In this document: positions 1-5,687 of the stretch, piece after piece
How positions within the stretch are numbered: position 1 is the stretch's first letter
Layout of the letters: every line of letters starts with the position of its first letter
NCBI GenBank assembly: GCA_020630835.1
Contig: JAHDIL010000112.1
Location: 571-6,257, forward strand
Direction: 5' to 3'
Origin: Verrucomicrobiota bacterium
GTDB lineage: Bacteria; Verrucomicrobiota; Verrucomicrobiia; Verrucomicrobiales; DEV007
Length of the DNA stretch: 5,687 bases
Notes under the pieces: model-generated
What the model was told of the DNA's origin: nothing
Databases searched by the model: none
The model's input: the letters and a program-made list of their open reading frames with translations, nothing else
Made by a program: the position numbers and the translations under genes

Positions 1-776
1 CCGCATACGCTCGCCGAGCCGAAGTCCGAGATCAGGTAGCTGGTGTTTCTGGGCTTATCGATCGGGCGAGTTGTGACATTGGTGAGACAGTGGACGGGGC
101 TCGGCTGATCATTTTGGCCATGCCGACTCGGCACATGGCGGCTGCGGTCGCTCAAATGCCTGCAGACCTCTCTGGTGCTATCATCACTGATGTTGGTAGT
201 GTGAAGGGTCCTGTTGTGAAAGAAATTGAACCCCTCGTCACGGCACGGGGTGGGATTTTTTGTGGAAGTCACCCCATGGCAGGGTCGGAGCAGGCGGGCT
301 TCGCGGCGGCTCGTGAGTCTATGTTTGAAGGCGCTTCGATCATTCTTACCCCTTCTGGAGACGAAACCTCGCTCCAGGCGGCGGAGTTTTTGGAGGTATT
401 TTGGGAAGCCTTGGGCGGTCACATATCTCGATTATCGCCGCTCGAGCATGATCGCGTCATCGCTCAAGTTAGCCATCTTCCCCACTTAGTCGCGGCTGCT
501 GTTGTCCGGACGGCTTCTCAGCGTGGGGCAGAGTCCCTGCGCTATTGCGGGGGCGGGTTTCGCGATACTACGCGAGTGGCGGCTGGCCCATCAGCTATGT
601 GGGCAGATATCCTGCTTGATAACCAGGCTGCCGTTTTGTCAGCCTTAGCTGATCTTAAGTCTGATCTGGAAAAGTGGGAGTCCGCTCTGGAAACTGGGGA
701 CCATGCGTCAGTTGAGGCCTTGCTGAGCTCAGCAGAACAGGTCCGGCAGTCGCTACGAATACCAGATACGATTTGA
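1..776 (+). CDS. tyrA: Prephenate dehydrogenase, 5'-truncated by window edge
   Basis: Oxidatively decarboxylates prephenate to 4-hydroxyphenylpyruvate with NAD(P)+, in the cytoplasmic tyrosine branch of aromatic amino acid synthesis. The reading frame is open from the first complete codon at position 3, so the GTG at 90 is internal and not the start. About 257 residues are present. Compared with the usual ~280-300, the missing N-terminus is about the size of the first Rossmann strand with its GxGxxG loop. Visible family motifs are TDVGSVKG (186-209), GSHPMAGSEQAGF with the active-site-type His at 270-272, the SHLPH helix motif (471-485), and GGGFRDTTRVA then MWADIL (about 547-612), which carries the substrate-binding Arg region. 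There is no C-terminal ACT domain and no fused chorismate mutase, so allosteric control by tyrosine through ACT is not expected. The TGA stop is 84 bases before aroA, on the same strand, consistent with a shared operon. Identification is firm; cofactor preference cannot be read because the glycine loop is off-window. Confidence 0.95.
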   Translation, partial: AYARRAEVRDQVAGVSGLIDRASCDIGETVDGARLIILAMPTRHMAAAVAQMPADLSGAIITDVGSVKGPVVKEIEPLVTARGGIFCGSHPMAGSEQAGFAAARESMFEGASIILTPSGDETSLQAAEFLEVFWEALGGHISRLSPLEHDRVIAQVSHLPHLVAAAVVRTASQRGAESLRYCGGGFRDTTRVAAGPSAMWADILLDNQAAVLSALADLKSDLEKWESALETGDHASVEALLSSAEQVRQSLRIPDTI

Positions 777-783
777 GCTGGTG

Positions 784-801
784 GCTTGCTTTCGGGCAAG
801 C
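784..801 (+). other. Small hairpin between tyrA and aroA
   Basis: GCTTGC (784-789) and GCAAGC (796-801) form a perfect 6-bp stem around a TTTCGG loop, 7 bases after the tyrA stop. A second GCTTGC (800-805) overlaps, making GCAAGCTTGC a perfect 10-base palindrome. No T-run follows, so it does not look like an intrinsic terminator. It may affect mRNA processing or be chance. The in-frame TTG at 786 lies in the stem, which is one more reason not to use it as the aroA start. Confidence 0.3.
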
Positions 802-860
802 TTGCGCTATCCACTTTCGCGCGCCAAGCGTGCGTTATTCACTCTCCTTTTTCTACTGCC

Positions 861-2159
861 ATGGCTACGCTATCGATTCGCTCCGTTTCCTCAATTGAGG
901 CTGAAATTTCCGTTCCTGGTGATAAGAGCGTCTCACATAGGGCTTTGCTATTTTCCGCGCTATCTGATGGAGAATGCGAGATTAGTGGTTTTCTCGCCGG
1001 AGAGGATTGCCTCTCTACGGCCGAAGCGCTGCGTCAGATGGGTGTAGAGATCGAATTCGATCAGGCAGACCCGACTCATCTACGGGTGCGAGGTATTGGG
1101 GGTAAGTTTTCTAAGCCTGAGGATACGCTCGATTGCGGGAACAGTGGGACTACTATGCGCCTGCTTAGCGGCATTCTCGCCGCCCAGCCGTTCACTACCC
1201 GGCTCACCGGTGATGACTCGTTGCGCAAAAGGCCTATGGACCGCGTAGCGATACCCCTACGTCAGATGGGGGCTAACGTTGAGGGCATTGGTGATCGCTG
1301 CACTGCTCCGCTGCGCATTGACGGTTCAGGAGAATTAGAGGGCATTAGCTATGAAAGCCCGGTCGCGAGCGCTCAAATAAAAAGCGCTATTCTGCTGGCT
1401 GGACTTTTTGCCCGGGGTGTTACCAGTGTTAACGAGCCCCATCTCTCCCGTGACCACACCGAGCGTATGTTTGATTATTTGGGCGTGATCACCACGCGCG
1501 AGGGCACGAGGGTTTCGCTGCAGGGTGGGCAGGTGCCGACGGCTCGCGATATCGTCGTCCCTGCCGATATCTCTAGTGCTGCTTTTTGGCTGGTTGCCGC
1601 CGCCGCGAGAGAGGGTTCTTGGGTAAAGATCGAGCGTTTGGGGTTGAACCCCACCCGGGTTGGGATCCTGTCTGTGCTCAGTCGCATGGGGGCGAAAATT
1701 ACCCAAGTCATCGACGATTCGGGCTGTGAGCCGATGGGGTCAGTCGAGATTCACGGCACCCAACTGAAAGGAACGGAGATTGGCGGTGAGGAGATCCCTA
1801 CCCTAATTGACGAGATACCGATCATTGCCGTGGCTGCCGCTCTTGCTGAGGGCAAAACGATCATTCGTGATGCTGCCGAACTCCGTGTTAAGGAGAGTGA
1901 CCGCATTGCTGCCGTTGCTGACAATTTACGGCGTATGGGGGTGCAGGTTGAGGAATTTGCTGACGGGATGGAGATAGAGGGGGGCGCTCAGCTGCGCGGA
2001 GCAGAGATTCAGGCCATAGGGGATCACCGCATTGGGATGTCCTTCGCCATCGCGGGTCTCTTTGCCAAAGGTTCTACCGTCATCCACGGCGCTGAATGCA
2101 TCGACACTTCGTATCCAAATTTCGTTCCTGAAATCAAGGCTCTGCAGCGGCTGGGGTAG
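861..2159 (+). CDS. aroA: 3-phosphoshikimate 1-carboxyvinyltransferase (EPSP synthase), class II type
   Basis: Transfers the enolpyruvyl group of PEP to shikimate 3-phosphate, the sixth step of the shikimate pathway, in the cytoplasm. The product is 432 aa, close to the usual ~430, and complete. I chose ATG 861 because it puts PGDKS at residues 19-23, as in other family members. The frame is open upstream to a TTG at 786, but that would add 25 residues with no family likeness. Visible residues include K22, S23 and R27; CGNSGTTMR (92-100) with G96; R124 in KRPMDR; SAQIK (170-174); RDHTE (197-201); NPTR (263-266); D317 in LIDEIPI; E345 and R348 in RVKESDR; and R390 in GDHRIGM. GDKS, SAQIK, RDHTE and NPTR are the four signatures of class II enzymes, and the sequence resembles the Bacillus enzyme more than the E. 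coli one. No Shine-Dalgarno is seen before 861 (the upstream stretch is pyrimidine-rich), so translation may depend on tyrA or on a leader-independent mode. Confidence 0.97.
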   Translation: MATLSIRSVSSIEAEISVPGDKSVSHRALLFSALSDGECEISGFLAGEDCLSTAEALRQMGVEIEFDQADPTHLRVRGIGGKFSKPEDTLDCGNSGTTMRLLSGILAAQPFTTRLTGDDSLRKRPMDRVAIPLRQMGANVEGIGDRCTAPLRIDGSGELEGISYESPVASAQIKSAILLAGLFARGVTSVNEPHLSRDHTERMFDYLGVITTREGTRVSLQGGQVPTARDIVVPADISSAAFWLVAAAAREGSWVKIERLGLNPTRVGILSVLSRMGAKITQVIDDSGCEPMGSVEIHGTQLKGTEIGGEEIPTLIDEIPIIAVAAALAEGKTIIRDAAELRVKESDRIAAVADNLRRMGVQVEEFADGMEIEGGAQLRGAEIQAIGDHRIGMSFAIAGLFAKGSTVIHGAECIDTSYPNFVPEIKALQRLG

Positions 2160-2235
2160 GAGCTGCGAGACTGATTCCAGAAAAAAGAGCCCTCAGAGGT
2201 TGATCAGCCGCAAATTCGTGTCGTTCTTTCTTGCC

Positions 2236-2269
2236 ACGGCGAGCCGTATTCCTCTAGTTTTAGAGAAAT
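2236..2269 (+). terminator. Possible weak terminator hairpins after aroA
   Basis: Two adjacent stem-loops lie about 80-110 bases after the aroA stop. ACGG/CCGT (2236-2247) has a CGAG loop, and ATTcCTCTA/TAGAGaAAT (2248-2269) has a GTTT loop and one mismatch. The following bases (TTTAAAAG) give only a short T-run. Stem strength and tail are both poor for an intrinsic terminator, so this is a tentative call. Confidence 0.25.
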
Positions 2270-2283
2270 TTAAAAGATTTACC

Positions 2284-2328
2284 TTGTATGTGCAATGTCG
2301 TTACGTGTAACATCATTATGGATACATT
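2284..2328 (+). promoter_or_regulatory. Possible promoter region with inverted repeat
   Basis: The AT-rich stretch before the 2358 start holds two weak sigma-70-like pairs: TTGTAT (2284-2289) with TAACAT (2308-2313) at 18 bases, and TTACGT (2301-2306) with TACATT (2323-2328) at 16 bases. Neither matches consensus well. Between them, GTTAC-GT-GTAAC (2300-2311) is a perfect 5-base inverted repeat that could be a small operator. The placement suits a promoter for the downstream gene, but no element is strong enough to be certain. Confidence 0.25.
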
Positions 2329-2357
2329 ATTGTGAAATTAGGTTCCCAAGCTGAGGT

Positions 2358-2918
2358 ATGAAAATAAATCCCCTAAGAAAGTTTTCCCGGACAGGCGATA
2401 AGAAAGACAAGCGTGGTGTCGCGCTCATCACTGTGTTGGCCATGGTTTCGCTGGCTGCTATATCAGTGCTTTCATTTTTCTCACTTGCGATCACCGAGCA
2501 GCGTTCTAGCGAGGCTTTCATAAGCGGAGTCCGGGCGCAACAGGTAGCCGAGCAGGCCGTAAACATGGTGATGTCACAAATTGAGCGCGGGACCTACCAC
2601 GGTGTCGGCACGACTTGGGCAAGCCAACCTGGGGCGATTAGGGTTTGGGATACGAACAGTAATCAGGCCAATAAGATCTACAAGCTATACTCCGATGAGG
2701 AAATGTATACTACTACGGCGCTATCCATCGCCGACGATTTTACTGAGATATCTCAAAGCGACTGGACTTCAAAGCCGCATCAATACGTTGACCTCAATGA
2801 GCCGGTGATCCGCGGAGAAAAGGTATTTTACCCGATCGCCGATCCGGCAGCAGCGGTGCTGCCGGATTGGCCGGGGAAAATTGGCGGCAGCATCAGCGAG
2901 AACGAAGGCTTCGGCTAA
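2358..2918 (+). CDS. Large GspK-like pseudopilin protein, N-terminal part (frameshifted)
   Basis: The first 186 codons of a very large protein. It starts with a basic leader of about 20 residues ending KRG (18-20), followed by VALITVLAMVSLAAISVLSF, a hydrophobic helix (about 21-45). This has the form of a prepilin peptidase (class III) signal cut after G20. The fifth mature residue is Thr, not the usual Glu, as in the tip pseudopilin GspK. An amphipathic helix (about 43-77) then leads into an exported domain containing YVDLNEPV and YPIADP. ATG 2358 is the only reasonable start, since an in-frame TGA lies at 2352-2354. The only SD-like sequence, GAGG (2353-2356), sits one base from the ATG, too close for a normal site. 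The frame ends at TAA 2916-2918, but homology-like features continue at once in frame 1, so this looks like a broken gene. From memory it resembles the Verru_Chthon cassette protein A group of Verrucomicrobiota. The role is inferred: a membrane-anchored component of a type IV pilus or type II secretion-like assembly. Confidence 0.7.
   Translation: MKINPLRKFSRTGDKKDKRGVALITVLAMVSLAAISVLSFFSLAITEQRSSEAFISGVRAQQVAEQAVNMVMSQIERGTYHGVGTTWASQPGAIRVWDTNSNQANKIYKLYSDEEMYTTTALSIADDFTEISQSDWTSKPHQYVDLNEPVIRGEKVFYPIADPAAAVLPDWPGKIGGSISENEGFG
2838..2871 (+). repeat. Strong 15-bp inverted repeat inside the coding sequence
   Basis: GCCGATCCGGCAGCA (2838-2852) pairs with TGCTGCCGGATTGGC (2857-2871) around a GCGG loop. 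Fourteen pairs are Watson-Crick and one (2841 with 2868) is G-T. The element is 34 bases long. It lies in frame 3 of the pseudopilin-like gene (encoding ADPAA, then a loop, then VLPDW) and just upstream of the point where the frame is lost. No T-run follows, so it is not a canonical terminator. GGCAGC, part of the left arm, recurs at 2886 and 2922, so the neighbourhood is generally repetitive. Confidence 0.85.
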
Positions 2919-2919
2919 A

Positions 2920-5687
2920 ACGGCAGCGGCCCAACACCGCCCTAGCGTATCAATCTATACTGATCTGGCGCAGAGGGCTGCCGACCAACATGGCCTGAGT
3001 CTAGGTCTCGGCGGTGCTGCGTTTGATCATTTGGCGATGCCGGTGAAATGGATTTATCAAACGGCTGATGGTTCGCTTGGCACTCTTACTGACACGCCTG
3101 CCGGGTCATCGTCTTCCTACTCGGGTTTCGGCTTTCAGCTGATAGGGTCTGCGGGCAATGCCCCTTCGAAAACAAATCCCATCGTAGCACGCTTCGCTTA
3201 TTGGGCTGATGACGAGTCGACCAAGTTGAATGTCAATACGCATGCGGGAGGTCTTGCCATGGACACTCCTCGGTCAGGTGGGCAGTTCGACGTCGTGCAC
3301 TTTGCGGGTAATCCAGCTGCGTCGGGAGAGTTTCAAAGATTTCCAGGGCATCCAGGTTCTGTCCATCTGAGTTCTGTCTATAGTCCCGGCGTTGCTGACG
3401 CCGCCGGGCAGCATATAGTTGCCGAGTCGATGTATACCATCTCGCCCACGGCTGTCCCTGGTGGGTCGAGAGCGGGTACTCGGAATTCTGCTCAACGAGC
3501 AGAAGATGACAAGGATTTCACCGAGGGGATGCCACTTGATAATCAACCCCTTTATGCGGCAGCAACAGATGTCGTGCGAGCGGTTGAATGGTTTGAGGAT
3601 GCTGGGAGTATGAAGGGGGTGAAGTATCCGTTTGTGGATTACGTTGGAGGCGCTCGAGTTAAACCGCTCGTGGGGCGGGAAGATGAGATAGCCGAGTTGG
3701 TAAGTAGAGCGTCCTTTTTTACGACGGCCGTAAGCCGGTCTCCCGAAGTTAACCTTTTCAATTTACCGAAGATTTCCATGTGGCCTATCCATGCAAAGCT
3801 GGCGGACAATCCTAATAACCAATCTTACGGGACCGTATTCGACCGCCTGATCCTGCAGACCTCAAAGGTAGGAAATTTCTATTTTTCGATGATGCGGGAA
3901 CTTGCCGACGACCCTCATCATGACCTCGTTCTTTCTCGCTCATCGTCTTCGACGAACGCAGGTTATTCTAACTTGGAGCTTTTTGACTATCTCGTGCAGT
4001 TGATGAGTATGAATGTTCCGGGATGGTCCGGTCAGTCTATTGAATCGAGACTAAATGAAACCCCCGGGATCAATGCTGCAGAACAGCAGTTGGCGCTTAG
4101 TATGCTCGACTACATCCGGTCTACTAACGTTTATGATGATAGTCTGTTCTCAACGGATCCGAATGAATTTCAGCGGCAGGCGTATTCGAGTGTTAACCTC
4201 GAAACAGACGTAGGAGGCTTCTTCCCTTATACAAATCCGCGGGATGACCGAGATAAGTCAAGGGGGCTTCCAGGGTTCGGGCAAGTGGTGCCTCTCAAGT
4301 ATGAGAGAAACGGGCTGAACATACAGGGGTATGGTCGCCACCATCACGTTACCGGCGTGAATGTGATGGCGATAGCTGCTGCGAAATACCATGGCGAAAA
4401 CGATGAGAATAGTGTTCAGGGCGCTCAGATCTTGACGCTGCGGGATGTGCAACAACGTGGCCGTCGGGACGTTCCGCCGGACGGATCGCTCTCTACGAAT
4501 TATCCCCCCATGACGAACCAACTGCGGCAATACATCGATCAGATGCGTCAATCTAATCTCGATCTTTTCGTCGGAGATCGGGCTTTTCTGCGTGACCCGA
4601 AATCCACAGATCCGCAATTCTGGAATTGGCAGCTCGCCCTGAATACATCGAATCCATTGACGGGTAGTTTCATCGCTGAGGTTCTGAACAATCCGGATCA
4701 ACGATATAGCCAAGCTCTTCTTGGAGCAGAGATTCTTACTAACTTTAACGCTGCCCAAACGGAAGCGGCATTTCTTGCCAGCACAGCCCAGCTGGTCCAA
4801 TTGCGCATGAAGCTTGACCGCACCCTTGTCCAAGCGATGATTGGTGTCGAAATGTCAACTCCCGCGGTAGGTTGGAACGGCATTTTTCCTGATTTTGAAC
4901 TCTCCGTGGAAAAAAGTGGAGGCGTGCTCGAATTTGCTAGCATAGGGGCGAATGCGGGTTTCTTGGCGTTCGACTCCAGTTTCCCCTTTAAAATTGAGCC
5001 CGGAACGCAACGAACTTGGATCGCAACCAACAGTGGGACTCTCCGCTCAGGTTGGGGAGCTTTGGCGAGCGGTTCGATACTTCCGTTTTTCTCTCTTCTC
5101 CACGGCGCGCCCTTCAACGAGCGTAGAGAATTTCTAGAACTAGTTTCCGGCGACATCAATGGAAGAACTGCTAACGTGGGACATGGACGCTTCACTCCCT
5201 TGGACAGAGGGTATCAGCGCCTCAGCGATTTGGGTGAAATTTCCTCCTCACAAATCCCGGCGGTAGCCTATGATCTCATTACTCTCCCTTTTGAGGTTGA
5301 TGATACTGCCGACTTGAATTTCTCCGGTGGGGAGTTGACCTTGTCTCTCTACACGCCTGGCGACCGGACGGAGGGGAGTAAACCAGCTTTTGGAACAGGC
5401 GGCCAAGAGCAACTCATTCAGGAAATTGAGCTCGACGTCCCTAGTTTTAGCTCCCCGGTTCCGGAGCTTGATGACTTCACCTTCGATAGTCACCAGTTTT
5501 CTCATAATCTCGCTTATGTTATCGATTACAACGGAGGTCGTCGCACTGGCACCTCTCTTCTAGGGCGCGTGTCATTAGGCCGTGACCCCGGTAATTTAGG
5601 TCCCGAGGTCGAATATAGCAATGCTTTCCAGCGAGGTGGTTTTCCTTTTCGAGGACAGCTTGGCAGAATTGGGCGCGCTAGTAGTGC
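2920..5687 (+). CDS. Large GspK-like pseudopilin protein, C-terminal part (frameshifted, runs off window)
   Basis: Continuation of the 2358 gene in frame 1. This frame has no stop from 2809 to the window end, over 900 codons, so the start given here is only the phase just after the frame-3 stop; the first in-frame ATG is 3037. No Shine-Dalgarno precedes 3037, which argues against a separate gene. Early in this part is RFAYWADDESTKLNVN (3190-3237), whose DDExxKLNVN resembles the D-E-x-x-K-L-N-x-N motif of GspK minor pseudopilins. Later regions are Ser/Gly-rich loops (3094-3126 and 3937-3972), a HHHVTGVNVMAIAA segment (4339-4380), a helical stretch (about 4741-4850) leading to VGWNGIFPDFELSV (4870-4911), and a beta-rich C-terminal region. 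There is no second transmembrane segment, so the bulk is probably outside the cytoplasm, anchored by the N-terminal helix. With the first part the protein exceeds 1,100 residues and is still incomplete, far longer than ordinary GspK (~300). Precise function is unknown. Confidence 0.7.

Larger units (their letters stand above)
2160..2357. other. Intergenic region between aroA and the pseudopilin-like gene
   Basis: This 198-base stretch has no credible coding sequence; the short + strand frame crossing it (2032-2310) is an off-frame read of the aroA end. Its first half is mixed in composition with two small hairpins. From about 2248 it becomes AT-rich and promoter-like, with a short perfect inverted repeat at 2300-2311. 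It marks the likely boundary between the aromatic amino acid unit and a separately controlled gene. The cytidylate kinase gene that often follows aroA in bacteria is not here. Confidence 0.7.

Noticed and set aside
786..860. 25-residue N-terminal extension of AroA from TTG 786
   Set aside because: Family members begin about where ATG 861 falls; the extension has no family likeness and its start codon lies in a hairpin.
2814..2871. Programmed -1 frameshift at GAAAAG followed by the stem-loop
   Set aside because: The shift needed is +1 (or -2), and a -1 slip would enter frame 2, not the long open frame 1. No prfB-like site is seen at the TAA either.
2838..2871. Intrinsic terminator
   Set aside because: The stem is strong, but it is followed by CGGGGAAAATTGG with no T-run, and coding continues on both sides.
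4258..4833. 191-codon open frame on the minus strand
   Set aside because: Lies wholly opposite the long frame 1 coding region; its translation shows no domain, no start context and no recognisable family.
4698..5195. 165-codon open frame on the minus strand
   Set aside because: Overlaps both the previous minus-strand frame and the large + strand gene; looks like an antisense shadow.
3037..5687. Separate downstream gene starting at ATG 3037
   Set aside because: No Shine-Dalgarno, promoter or intergenic gap; frame 1 already reads sensibly before 3037 (PSVSIYTDLAQRAADQHG), so this is better seen as the continuation of the 2358 gene.
1..5687. tRNA, rRNA, CRISPR array or insertion sequence
   Set aside because: No regularly spaced repeats, cloverleaf-like segments, transposase-like reading frames or terminal inverted repeats with target duplications were seen by eye.

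Overview
The window reads as chromosomal DNA of a free-living bacterium, most likely from the Verrucomicrobiota. This is inferred from two things: a Bacillus-like (class II) EPSP synthase directly after a prephenate dehydrogenase, and a very large protein with a pseudopilin-type N-terminus that resembles, from memory, the 'Verru_Chthon cassette protein A' group. No database search was possible, so the taxonomic call is tentative. All supported genes lie on the + strand.

Layout. Positions 1-776 hold the C-terminal ~257 codons of tyrA (prephenate dehydrogenase); its start and NAD-binding glycine loop lie off the left edge. An 84-base gap with a small hairpin follows, then a complete aroA (EPSP synthase, 861-2159, 432 aa). 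The two probably form one aromatic amino acid transcription unit: AroA makes the chorismate precursor and TyrA draws prephenate towards tyrosine. A non-coding stretch (2160-2357) separates them from the next unit. It holds weak hairpins, an AT-rich promoter-like zone and a small perfect inverted repeat.

From 2358 to the right edge is one very large gene split over two frames. The first 186 codons (2358-2918, frame 3) encode a basic leader, a prepilin-peptidase-like KRG/V site, one hydrophobic helix and the start of an exported domain. The remaining 900-plus codons (frame 1, open from 2809 to the window end) continue the protein without a ribosome-binding site of their own and carry a GspK-like DDExxKLNVN motif. 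The frame change lies downstream of, or within, a striking 15-bp stem-loop (2838-2871) inside the coding sequence. Removing either the whole 34-base stem-loop or just its loop plus right arm (19 bases) would restore one continuous frame. The gene may therefore be a real pseudogene, a sequencing error, or the product of a palindromic duplication.

The most interesting part is this giant GspK-like pseudopilin and its broken junction. Companion pseudopilin genes, if any, would lie beyond the right edge.
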